Part shown: positions 1-6,440 of the stretch, in pieces | How positions within the stretch are numbered: the stretch's first letter is position 1 | Layout of the letters: every line of letters begins with the position of its first letter | Source of the DNA: an uncultured Clostridia bacterium | GTDB taxonomy: Bacteria > Bacillota > Clostridia > Oscillospirales > Acutalibacteraceae | DNA: 7,673 nucleotides | Assembly (NCBI GenBank): GCA_904420155.1 | Contig: CAJFUH010000079.1 | Location: forward strand, 1-7,673 | Direction: 5' to 3' | The notes under the pieces: generated by a model | The model's input: only the letters and a program-made list of their open reading frames with translations | What the model was told of the DNA's origin: nothing | The model's database searches: none | Position numbers and translations under genes: made by a program

Positions 1-61
1 CTGCGGCGGGTCTTCTAAGGAAGCCCGGGAAGTATGCCGGCTCAAAATGAGCGGCTCTGCC

Positions 62-140
62 CGCTCAAATCGCCGTCATACCTGGGTCATACCGCTCCCT
101 TAATTTTTCACCTTATCGCCATTAGAAAAGTTAGTAATAT
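62..140. repeat. Diverged direct repeat, copy 1 of 2
   Basis: This segment aligns in the same orientation with 511-589. Shared blocks in order are CGCTCAA, TCG, GTCATACCT, GG, GCTCC, AATTTTT, ATCG, GAAAA and AATAT. Across the first 49 columns (from position 61) about 38 bases match, near 78 per cent. The later part aligns with small compensating gaps. No coding potential was seen in it. The family is not one I recognise. It could be a repetitive extragenic element or an old duplication. Confidence 0.6.
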
Positions 141-246
141 GGTTTCCACAATAGGAAACTTTGGGCGGGGGTGAGCGCAAAAGGAAGATGGCGACAGAAA
201 GTTTCATCAAAAGGGATGATTAGATCCCTACCGTATCGCAATTATC

Positions 247-371
247 CGGCCCCTTTTGCAGTAAGTGCGTTTAGGCAGCAGGAATCGCGTTTTGGAAGCG
301 TAGCGGACATGCAAGCGATTCCTAGGCCGTTTTCTTGCTTCCTTCTTTTGGGCCAGCAAAAGAAGGAAGTG
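247..371. other. Nested stem-loop element, possible structured RNA
   Basis: Three pairings are visible. CGGCC at 247-251 pairs with GGCCG at 325-329. Inside it, AGGAATCGC at 280-288 pairs perfectly with GCGATTCCT at 315-323, leaving only one unpaired base (A324) between the two 3' strands, so the helices could stack. Directly after, CTTCCTTCTTTT at 338-349 pairs with AAAAGAAGGAAG at 358-369 in a 12-bp perfect stem, with a further G-C closing pair at 350/357. This nested arrangement is more than scattered palindromes usually give. I do not recognise a known riboswitch or small RNA here, and the transcribed strand is unknown. A repetitive extragenic element is an equally good reading. Confidence 0.45.
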
Positions 372-443
372 CCCCTGCGGCATGAGCGGCGGAGATAGAA
401 GAAAAAGGATCTATGATATAACACAGGTTGGAAAACCAATAAC

Positions 444-499
444 AAGTTTCCTTTCTATATATTCAGATTTTTAAAAGCTTTCTTTTTCAAAGGAAACTT
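444..499. repeat. 11-bp perfect inverted repeat with 34-nt spacer
   Basis: AAGTTTCCTTT at 444-454 is the exact reverse complement of AAAGGAAACTT at 489-499. The spacer is AT-rich and contains the palindrome AAAGCTTT. On the plus strand the right arm is followed by TATTTTTC, so a long-loop terminator is possible, but no plus-strand gene precedes it. It ends just before the second direct repeat starts at 511. Confidence 0.5.
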
Positions 500-510
500 A
501 TTTTTCATTG

Positions 511-589
511 CGCTCAACTCGCAGTCATACCTCGGTTGCACTGCTCCCCCAATTTTTTCTCATCGACAATAAGAAAACGCAGGCAATAT
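511..589. repeat. Diverged direct repeat, copy 2 of 2
   Basis: Second copy of the repeat at 62-140, same orientation, about 78 per cent identical in its first half. Together the copies bracket roughly 370 bases holding the inverted repeats and the nested stem-loop element. Sequence immediately upstream of the two copies is not similar, so the repeat boundary near the CGCTCAA block looks real. Confidence 0.6.
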
Positions 590-602
590 TTTTCATAGAA
601 AG

Positions 603-653
603 AAAAACAAGAGAAATGCCCTTTGGAAATTTTCCAAAGGGCATTTCTCTTGT
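603..653 (-). terminator. Very long-stem intrinsic terminator of the DUF4253 gene
   Basis: Positions 607-629 are the exact reverse complement of 631-653: a 23-bp near-continuous palindrome with a single central base. Read on the minus strand, the stem is followed by a T-run (A603-A607 on the plus strand) and more T-rich sequence. This is the layout of a Rho-independent terminator about 40 bases after the stop codon of the gene at 691-1449. On the plus strand no T-run follows, which supports the minus-strand assignment. The stem is unusually long and perfect for a terminator. Confidence 0.8.
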
Positions 654-690
654 ACCATTTGCATACGATTCTAAAGGAAAACCACTATCT

Positions 691-1449
691 TTAGCTCCAA
701 TAAAATAGAAAAACAGGCTGTTCCCCATGTTTCAGATTATAAACCAAATTATCAAAGTTCAGATAATAATCAGAAACCATATGAGGTTGGACGCAGAACA
801 GTTCCCGCGCAAAATTGTGATACAATTCGTCAGTCATCCGCTCTTTGTCAAAAATCATCTGGACCATATCAAAATGGACGCACAAAAGCTGTACGCCGTA
901 CCGCTGTTTCCAGGCTTTTAAAATGCTGACCAGCTGATCCAGCTCGGTTTCCCCGTAGTTTTGGCAGAAAGGCAAATAAGCGGGCAATTCCCAGGAACGG
1001 CTGGTAGGGACTTTTAACAGCACAAAAGAACAAGAACCAAACCCGGAGGTCAATCGGTTGCTGCGGTATAACCGGCATTTATGCTCTTTTCTGATTTCCC
1101 TCCATTTTAAAGCTAGGCGGGCAAAAGAATACGAAAAAAAATGGTCAATGGGAAACTTTTCTGCTTTCTCCAAAGTTTTTACAATTTCCGAAGGAGAAAA
1201 CGCTTGCTCCTCCCGGGCATAAAAGACAGACTCTCTCAAAAAATATTCCGAATCGTCCGCTAAAAAGACGGGGGTGAACCCCTCCTGTTCTCCAGCTTCC
1301 TGATAGGCCAGATATTGCTGGTAGGCTTCCTGGGCATCTGAACCTTCCCATAGAACCGTATAAGGGAGAAGCTGAGAAAAAGGGGGGATCTTCCCTCTGA
1401 TTTCATCGGTACAGATGAAATCATCCCGTTCTAAATCAAAGATATCCAC
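691..1449 (-). CDS. DUF4253 domain-containing protein
   Basis: A 252-residue soluble protein with no signal peptide or membrane segment. The C-terminal 110 residues carry the landmarks I associate with DUF4253. These are VPTSRSWELPAYLPF at about 147-161, the NYGET segment at 164-168, a tryptophan followed by RYG at 180-185, an acidic segment around 193-201, and a hydrophobic-aromatic end (FLFYWS) matching the family's usual WYFWWD-like finish. The N-terminal 140 residues are acidic and unassigned. The molecular function of DUF4253 is not known to me and I do not propose one. The start is GTG. Its nearest Shine-Dalgarno-like motif (AAAAAGG near 1464-1470) is about 14 bases away, which is long, so translation may be weak or start differently. 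The gene appears monocistronic, with its own extended -10 promoter and a terminator at 603-653, and it diverges from the symporter gene. Confidence 0.8.
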   Translation of the reverse strand: MDIFDLERDDFICTDEIRGKIPPFSQLLPYTVLWEGSDAQEAYQQYLAYQEAGEQEGFTPVFLADDSEYFLRESVFYAREEQAFSPSEIVKTLEKAEKFPIDHFFSYSFARLALKWREIRKEHKCRLYRSNRLTSGFGSCSFVLLKVPTSRSWELPAYLPFCQNYGETELDQLVSILKAWKQRYGVQLLCVHFDMVQMIFDKERMTDELYHNFARELFCVQPHMVSDYYLNFDNLVYNLKHGEQPVFLFYWS

Positions 1450-1488
1450 AGAATTTACACCAGCCTTTTTGTTTTTTTATTTGTTTTC

Positions 1489-1497
1489 ATTATAGCA
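1489..1497 (-). promoter_or_regulatory. Extended -10 promoter for the DUF4253 gene
   Basis: On the minus strand this reads TGCTATAAT, a consensus -10 box (TATAAT, plus-strand 1489-1494) with the TG extension one base upstream. No good -35 box lies at the normal distance, which is tolerated for extended -10 promoters. The predicted transcript start is about 30 bases before the GTG start. The AT-rich intergenic region 1450-1548 must also supply the diverging symporter promoter, for which I found no convincing hexamer pair. Confidence 0.6.
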
Positions 1498-1548
1498 TAA
1501 AAAACTGGAATTGATATTTCTAATAGAGAATAAAAAGGGGATGATTTT

Positions 1549-2994
1549 TTGGAAGCATTCCTTTCCATAGTGGAAAAAGGGAATGAAATGGTAAATAGGG
1601 TGGTGTGGGGCCCTGTTATGCTGTGTTTCCTATTGTTTGTGGGAATCCAGTTTACCTTCCGGCTGCGCTTTTTTCAACTCACAAAAATCAGGTTGTGGAT
1701 GCGCCATACCCTGGGCAGTTTCTTGCATCCCCGCAAAAAGAAAGATAAAAACAGCAAGGCCATTTCCCCATTTCAGGCCATGACTACCGCGTTGGCGGGC
1801 GCTATCGGGACCGGGAATATTGTAGGGGTGGCCACGGCTATCACCTTAGGGGGGCCGGGGGCTATCTTTTGGATGTGGGTGGCTTCCTTTTTTGGCATGA
1901 TGACCGTATTCGCGGAAAATATATTGGGTATCCGCTACCGATGCAAAAACCAAAAAGGGGAATGGACAGGCGGGCCTATGTATTATATTGAAAAAGGATT
2001 GCACCAGAAGTGGTTGGCAGTTGCTTTTTCTGTTGCTTGTATCTTGGCCTCCTTTGGCATGGGAAATATGACCCAGGCCAATTCTATTGCAGGGGCTCTA
2101 CAGGAAGGGTTTGGGGTTTCTCCCAAAATTACAGGCGTTTTGATTGCAATGCTGGTGGGGTTTATTATCTTTGGAGGGATCCAACGAATTGCCAAAGTGA
2201 CGGAAAAAGTGGTGCCGTTTATGGCGCTGTTTTATATGGCGGGGGCTGTTGTGGTCATGGTTGTGCATGCCTCCTCCGTCCCAGGGGTGTTGAAGGATAT
2301 TGTACAGCAGGCGTTTCAGCTACAGTCCGCGGCAGGGGGAGCCGGCGGTTGTGTGATGGCGGCTGCCGTGAAATACGGGGTAGCCAGGGGAGTTTTCTCC
2401 AATGAAGCGGGACTGGGGAGTACCCCCATTGTCCATTCCGCCTCCGATACCAAAGAACCGGTAGAGCAGGGGATGTGGGGGATCTTTCAAGTTTTTTTAG
2501 ATACGCTGGTCATGTGTACCATGACCGCCCTTTGTATTTTAGCCTCCGGGGCGGCAGAGAGCGGAAAAGAAGGGGTAGCCCTCAGCACGGCGGCTTTTTC
2601 CACAGTGTTTGGGAAATTTGGTTCTTTATTTGTGGCGGTTTCCATTGTATTATTTGCGTTTGCCACCATTGTGGGGTGGTCTTTTTATGGAGAACGATCC
2701 ATTGAATATTTATCGGGAGGCAGCCGGAAATCTATTCCGATTTATAAGGCGGTCTATGTGGTAGCGGTTGCTTTCGGCTGTGTGATGGATTTACGCTTGG
2801 TTTGGAGTATTTCAGATACCTTCAACGGATTGATGGCGATTCCAAATCTCATAGCATTACTTTTGCTGTCCTCTCAGGTCGTATCTATCACGAAGGATTA
2901 TCTTTCCCGTCCCCAAATTTCCCATATCAAAAGAAAGCAGAAACAAAGAGAAAAAGGGATGCAAAAGGCTAAGAGGAGGAGCGGATTTTTGTGA
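1549..2994 (+). CDS. AGCS-family sodium:alanine/glycine (or glutamine) symporter
   Basis: A 481-residue polytopic membrane protein of the alanine/glycine:cation symporter family (AlsT/AgcS/DagA type, LeuT-like fold), which takes up a small neutral amino acid with Na+. Family landmarks appear in order: WGPVML near 20-25, GTGNIVG at 87-93, GGPGAIFWMW at 101-110, GGPMYYIEKG at 141-150, NMTQANS at 173-179, KYGVARGVFSNEAGLGS at 275-291 and GWSFYGERSIEYL at 376-388. About ten to eleven hydrophobic segments are visible and the length is normal for the family. The start is TTG, chosen because AAGGGG at 1535-1540 sits eight bases upstream and the N-terminus then matches the family. The next in-frame ATG (codon 14) would cut the first conserved region. 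The tail (460-480) is very basic and probably cytoplasmic. Alanine, glycine or glutamine cannot be told apart by sequence here. The gene stands alone and converges on the flippase operon. Confidence 0.95.
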   Translation: MEAFLSIVEKGNEMVNRVVWGPVMLCFLLFVGIQFTFRLRFFQLTKIRLWMRHTLGSFLHPRKKKDKNSKAISPFQAMTTALAGAIGTGNIVGVATAITLGGPGAIFWMWVASFFGMMTVFAENILGIRYRCKNQKGEWTGGPMYYIEKGLHQKWLAVAFSVACILASFGMGNMTQANSIAGALQEGFGVSPKITGVLIAMLVGFIIFGGIQRIAKVTEKVVPFMALFYMAGAVVVMVVHASSVPGVLKDIVQQAFQLQSAAGGAGGCVMAAAVKYGVARGVFSNEAGLGSTPIVHSASDTKEPVEQGMWGIFQVFLDTLVMCTMTALCILASGAAESGKEGVALSTAAFSTVFGKFGSLFVAVSIVLFAFATIVGWSFYGERSIEYLSGGSRKSIPIYKAVYVVAVAFGCVMDLRLVWSISDTFNGLMAIPNLIALLLLSSQVVSITKDYLSRPQISHIKRKQKQREKGMQKAKRRSGFL

Positions 2995-3027
2995 TGGTAT
3001 CGTTTGTATCAAAGAGGTCTTTGGTAT

Positions 3028-3059
3028 AAAAAATCCCCTGGATTTAAGCTCAGGGGATT
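3028..3059 (-). terminator. Intrinsic terminator of the flippase-glycosyltransferase operon
   Basis: AATCCCCTG at 3032-3040 and CAGGGGATT at 3051-3059 form a perfect 9-bp stem with a 10-base loop. On the minus strand the stem runs into a T-run (A3028-A3033 on the plus strand), about 18 bases after the stop codon of the last operon gene. On the plus strand no T-run follows, so it should not efficiently stop the converging symporter transcript. Confidence 0.85.
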
Positions 3060-3076
3060 GGGAAACCATATCTTTT

Positions 3077-4135
3077 CTAATTTTTTTGTTGGGATTCTTC
3101 CCATTTTACTTCCATCTTTTCCGCTTTTTTCTCCAGCCCTGCGAAGGCAGAACCTACAATGATGGAAGAATAATAAGTGATAAAGCGCCATAACAGCATG
3201 GCTTGTTTGATGGCGGCATCGTCAAAGAACAGTTTGAACAACACCAAAAAACTCCCCTCTGACGTGCCGGAGGCGCCCGGCAAAGGGGTATAAGAAGAAA
3301 TCATGGTAACAAAGGCTTGGGCAGAGATCATGTCGATCACTGGAAATCCAGGATTGCGAAACGCCTTATAGATAAAGAAAGGGACGGCAAACAAAGAGGT
3401 CAATTGTAAAAAAGTGAGACCATATAGTTTAAACGTCATGCTGGCGTTGTGATTCATGGATTTATTGTTATCCAGATAAAATTCCAATTGCTTTTCCACT
3501 TTTTTGCTGGTGGCTTCGGGATTTTTGACAATATGGAGTTTGGATAACAGCCAGAAGATCCCCCGAATAATTTTGGTGGTCAAAATACGGTTGGTGGAAA
3601 AGAGGAACAGAAGCACCACCACTGCCGCCTGTGAGACAAACCCTACCAGCGCCAAGGGCATAAATCCTGGGATCTGGCTGTCAAAAAAACCAAATTTGAA
3701 CACGATGACCGTGAGGGAATAAAGGGTCAAAGTGATCTGATACACCAAAAATTTACGGACCAGCACAGACAGCGCGATGCCGGTACTGATTCCCTGCCGG
3801 GACATGGTTACAAGCTGCATGGGCTGGCCGGCTACGGAAAAAGGGGTAATGGCGTTGAAATATTGCCCCACCATGGTCACTTTAAAGGCGTTTTTTCTGG
3901 TATAGGCCCCGGGATATACCTCTTTGGTAATGATATAAATGAGCGTACTGTCAAAAAACCAACAAAGCACAATAGACAGCACGGAGGCGGCAAGCCAGAC
4001 TGGGTGCAGATTGGGCAGGCTGTTGAGCAGGGTCAATAGGTTATTGTCCATGGTACAGAAATATACCAGCATACCCACGGAAAGCAGCAAAAGCCCAATA
4101 TTAAAAAACTTTTTAAAATCAAACTTTTTTTTCAT
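3077..4135 (-). CDS. Flippase-like membrane protein A (UPF0104 / LPG_synthase_TM)
   Basis: A 352-residue polytopic protein of the lysylphosphatidylglycerol-synthase transmembrane family (COG0392, PF03706), which corresponds to the flippase half of MprF without the soluble aminoacyl-tRNA transferase domain. Stand-alone members generally sit beside lipid or glycan glycosyltransferases and are thought to move lipids or lipid-linked sugars across the membrane. The conserved loops are GQYFNAITPFSVAGQPMQ at 90-107 and YTPLPGASGTSEGSF at 282-296. Hydrophobic segments lie at roughly 11-26, 46-70, 134-148, 159-180, 234-258 and 314-334. I chose ATG at 4135, nine codons inside the longest frame, because AAGGGA lies just upstream and the protein then begins MKKK like its paralogue. 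It is the last gene of the operon, 30 bases after the glycosyltransferase. Compared with the paralogue it has alanine in place of one conserved glycine (AGQP against GGQP) and GTSEGS in place of GGSELS. The substrate is unknown. Confidence 0.88.
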   Translation of the reverse strand: MKKKFDFKKFFNIGLLLLSVGMLVYFCTMDNNLLTLLNSLPNLHPVWLAASVLSIVLCWFFDSTLIYIITKEVYPGAYTRKNAFKVTMVGQYFNAITPFSVAGQPMQLVTMSRQGISTGIALSVLVRKFLVYQITLTLYSLTVIVFKFGFFDSQIPGFMPLALVGFVSQAAVVVLLFLFSTNRILTTKIIRGIFWLLSKLHIVKNPEATSKKVEKQLEFYLDNNKSMNHNASMTFKLYGLTFLQLTSLFAVPFFIYKAFRNPGFPVIDMISAQAFVTMISSYTPLPGASGTSEGSFLVLFKLFFDDAAIKQAMLLWRFITYYSSIIVGSAFAGLEKKAEKMEVKWEESQQKN

Positions 4136-4165
4136 CCTGCTTCCCTTTCTTACATGAGGCAAAGA

Positions 4166-5170
4166 TCAAGCCTGTTCATCCTGTGGGTCTTCTGTTTTGG
4201 CAACCCCTTTTTTCGACGGCATTTTGATAGGAGAAGGAAAATCCCCCGCGCCAGGGACGGGTTGATATTGTTTGCCAATATAATACTGTACCTCGCGGGT
4301 GGAAACCTTCAAATTGGTCCATAGCCCCTTTGCGCTTTTGTGTTTGATATGCGCTACCAAAATAGAATAGTAATTGGTCAAGATAACTTTATAGCCATAA
4401 AAAATGAGGGTGCGACGGTATCTGGGGTAATCGTTCTGCTGTTCCAAGAAGTTTCGGATGATTGCCAGAGACCGTATGTAATCGTTGATTTTTCGGACGT
4501 CCATGGACCCCAGGATGCTTCCCTTGCGCTGCATATAGTAATAGTAAGAGCCCTTGAGCACCGCTACTTTATTGGCAAAATACATCAGCCTGGGTGTGGT
4601 AGCGATGTCTTCAAAAAACATATGGGGAAACTGGATATCATGTTCCGTAAAAAGGGTCCGTTTCCAAAGCTTATTCCAGAGGAAATAGTGCATACGGACG
4701 TCTTTAATCAGGCTGCGCATAATCCGTTGAGTCTCATACAGCCCGGGCGGCAATTGAATGGGCAGCGTGATAAACCGTTTGGATTCCGACATATCCAGAA
4801 TATAGTTGCAGCAGACCACGTCGGCGCCGGTTTTTTGCGCCTCTTGATATAGCTTCTCCAAAAATTCTGGTTTTACGTAATCGTCGCTGTCCAAAAATGC
4901 AATATAGTCCCCTTGCGCGGCCTGTACGCCTGCATTACGGGCGGAAGAAACGCCTCCGTTGGGTTTATCTATGATCCGAAAGCGGCTATCCCGGTCCGCG
5001 TATTCCTGCATAATCTCACGGGAAGAATCGGTACAGCCATCATTGACCATAATTACCTCAAAATCCCGCATAGTTTGCTGCAATAGGGAATCCAAACCCT
5101 TGCGCAAAAATTGTTCTACATTATAGATGGGGATGACGACGCTAATCGCCGGACAATTTGAATGTTTCAA
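4166..5170 (-). CDS. GT2 family (GT-A fold) glycosyltransferase
   Basis: A 334-residue cytoplasmic glycosyltransferase. The N-terminal catalytic domain shows ISVVIPIYNVEQFL at 9-22, the VND nucleotide-binding turn at 42-44, NGGVSSARNAG at 71-81 and the metal-binding DSDD at 94-97. The second half has the WNKLWKRTLF (165-174), FEDIA (186-190) and YYYYMQRKGSI (209-219) segments typical of bacterial exopolysaccharide or teichoic-acid type GT2 enzymes of the EpsJ kind. No membrane helix is evident, so it probably acts at the inner membrane surface with a nucleotide-sugar donor. The acceptor is unknown. The start is TTG, supported by AAGGAAGGG six bases upstream (5177-5185). It lies between two flippase-like genes, 39 bases after one and 30 before the other. 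This suggests it makes the product those proteins move. The last 35 residues are proline-rich, then charged, and look disordered. Confidence 0.9.
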   Translation of the reverse strand: MKHSNCPAISVVIPIYNVEQFLRKGLDSLLQQTMRDFEVIMVNDGCTDSSREIMQEYADRDSRFRIIDKPNGGVSSARNAGVQAAQGDYIAFLDSDDYVKPEFLEKLYQEAQKTGADVVCCNYILDMSESKRFITLPIQLPPGLYETQRIMRSLIKDVRMHYFLWNKLWKRTLFTEHDIQFPHMFFEDIATTPRLMYFANKVAVLKGSYYYYMQRKGSILGSMDVRKINDYIRSLAIIRNFLEQQNDYPRYRRTLIFYGYKVILTNYYSILVAHIKHKSAKGLWTNLKVSTREVQYYIGKQYQPVPGAGDFPSPIKMPSKKGVAKTEDPQDEQA

Positions 5171-5209
5171 TCGATACCCTTCCTTACGCCATTACTCAAA
5201 TTGGTTGCG

Positions 5210-6277
5210 TTAAACGCTGTTTTTTGTCTTTTCCTTTTCTGATTCTTCTGCTTCCCGCTCTTTTTTTGATTTTTTTCCCAGGTGGGAGAATGGGGCCGAC
5301 AGCGCGATGGTTCCATAGTAGGTAATTAAGCGCCAAATGAGGACTGCCGACTGGATGGTTTCTTTGGTAAAAAACATACCGAAAAATCCCAAAAAACTGA
5401 GTTCCGAACCTCCTGCCGCCCCGGGAAGAGGGACAAAACAAGAGACCATGGTGACGAACGCCTGAGAAGCTACCATATCTACCACCCGTGCTCCATGAAG
5501 GGAAAATGAACGGTAGATACAATAGGGGATAATGAATGTAGCGGTCAGCTGTACCGCAGTACACACATAGGTTTCCAACAGCAGCCTGCGGTTTTTAAAA
5601 AGTTCCTTGTTACAGGTATGGAAGCTGGAGAGCTGGAATTCCAGGCTTTCAATCCTGGAATCCACGTCCTTCATAATGTGGAGCTTTCCCAGCAGATGGT
5701 AAATAAAAGTAATCAATTTATGGGTAATCTTTCTATTAAACGAAAATAAAAGGATTGCCACAATCACCAGGGCCTGGGAAGCAAAACCGATCAGCGCCGC
5801 ACCCCACATCACCCGCATAGTGCCTCCAAAAAAATTCCAGCGCAGGATAATGGCCAGCAGGCTATAAACGGTCAAAGTGCTTTGGTAAACCAGAAATTTT
5901 TGCATAAGGCCCGCGGTAGAAATGCCGGGGTCTACCCCCTGTTTGGACATTAGATAAATTTGCATGGGCTGCCCGCCGGAAGCAAACGGGGTGATACAAC
6001 TGAAAAACTGCCCCACCATCGAGGATTTTAAAGCCCCGGAAAAGCGGTACTGAGGACAGTTATTGGCAGTAAACCGATAAATCAAATAAGCGTCGATGGC
6101 GATGTTAAGCAGATGGCAGCTTATGGCCATGATAATCCATCCCGCATCAATCCTCTGGGCGCTTTTTAGGAAGGCTATCAATCCGTCTTCCGAAAGGCAA
6201 AAATACCCTAACATCCCGATGCAGAGTACCACCACGGACAAATTGAAAATGGTCTTCCCGCTTATTTTCTTTTTCAT
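5210..6277 (-). CDS. Flippase-like membrane protein B (UPF0104 / LPG_synthase_TM)
   Basis: A 355-residue polytopic protein, paralogous to the product of 3077-4135 and in the same family (PF03706). It too lacks an MprF transferase domain. The conserved loops are GQFFSCITPFASGGQPMQ at 89-106 and FVPLPGAAGGSELSF at 281-295, both closer to the family consensus than in paralogue A. The segments around KFLVYQ-TLT-YSL, QAFVTM and WR-ITYY are nearly identical between the two proteins. The start is ATG at 6277 with GGAGGG five bases upstream. The open frame continues to 6400, but that extension has no ribosome site and is not membrane-protein-like. The C-terminus (336-354) is a highly charged Lys/Glu tail. 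It is the first gene of the three-gene operon, preceded by a leader of about 330 bases. Likely role: movement of a lipid or glycolipid across the membrane, possibly together with paralogue A. Substrate unknown. Confidence 0.88.
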   Translation of the reverse strand: MKKKISGKTIFNLSVVVLCIGMLGYFCLSEDGLIAFLKSAQRIDAGWIIMAISCHLLNIAIDAYLIYRFTANNCPQYRFSGALKSSMVGQFFSCITPFASGGQPMQIYLMSKQGVDPGISTAGLMQKFLVYQSTLTVYSLLAIILRWNFFGGTMRVMWGAALIGFASQALVIVAILLFSFNRKITHKLITFIYHLLGKLHIMKDVDSRIESLEFQLSSFHTCNKELFKNRRLLLETYVCTAVQLTATFIIPYCIYRSFSLHGARVVDMVASQAFVTMVSCFVPLPGAAGGSELSFLGFFGMFFTKETIQSAVLIWRLITYYGTIALSAPFSHLGKKSKKEREAEESEKEKTKNSV

Positions 6278-6440
6278 GTAGGCCCTCCAAGACAAACAAT
6301 ATTGCGCCTGCCCTGCACGAGAGTGCCGGTACAGAAACCTTGCTCCCGCTAGCCGGGGATAGAATCTATAGGAAGAAAAAGAGACCGCCTTTTCAAACAT
6401 GGATCGAAGGATATGTCTCTATATCCTCTGGACTAGCCGT

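Larger units (their letters stand above)
1..602. other. Gene-free, structure-rich intergenic region
   Basis: No reading frame here looks like a real gene. The longest candidates (171-398 plus, 242-445 minus, 508-708 plus) are low-complexity, match no family I know, and run across inverted repeats. Instead the stretch holds two diverged direct repeats, a nested stem-loop element and an 11-bp inverted repeat, each listed separately. Near the left edge TGAGCGG at 48-54 pairs with CCGCTCA at 61-67. This competes with a GCTCA/TGAGC pairing at 40-44 and 48-52, so two exclusive hairpins are possible. GTTTCC at 142-147 pairs with GGAAAC at 154-159. The region may be non-coding RNA, repetitive extragenic DNA or the remains of a non-autonomous element. 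The sequence alone does not decide between these. Confidence 0.6.

Noticed and set aside
171..445. Small proteins on both strands in the left intergenic region
   Set aside because: They cross perfect inverted repeats and show no family resemblance. RNA or DNA structure explains the sequence better.
1450..1548. Symporter promoter
   Set aside because: Possible hexamers (TTTACA with TATTTG, or TAATAG) are too weak or badly spaced to call.
2010..2405. 131-codon plus-strand frame inside the symporter gene
   Set aside because: It is an out-of-frame shadow of the symporter, whose frame carries all family motifs.
4136..4162. TTG start at 4162 for flippase A
   Set aside because: The internal ATG at 4135 has a clear AAGGGA site and gives a protein start like its paralogue. 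The TTG has no suitable site.
4340..4852. 170-codon open frame on the plus strand
   Set aside because: It lies wholly antisense to the GT2 gene, which has intact motifs and a strong ribosome site. The translation resembles no family and has no plausible start context.
3077..6277. Full MprF lysyl-phosphatidylglycerol synthase
   Set aside because: Both proteins end at about 350 residues after the transmembrane part. No aminoacyl-tRNA transferase domain is present in the window, so lysinylation cannot be claimed.
6278..6400. N-terminal extension of flippase B (start at 6400)
   Set aside because: The extension is basic and not membrane-like, and lacks a ribosome site. ATG at 6277 has GGAGGG five bases upstream and matches the MKKK start of the paralogue.
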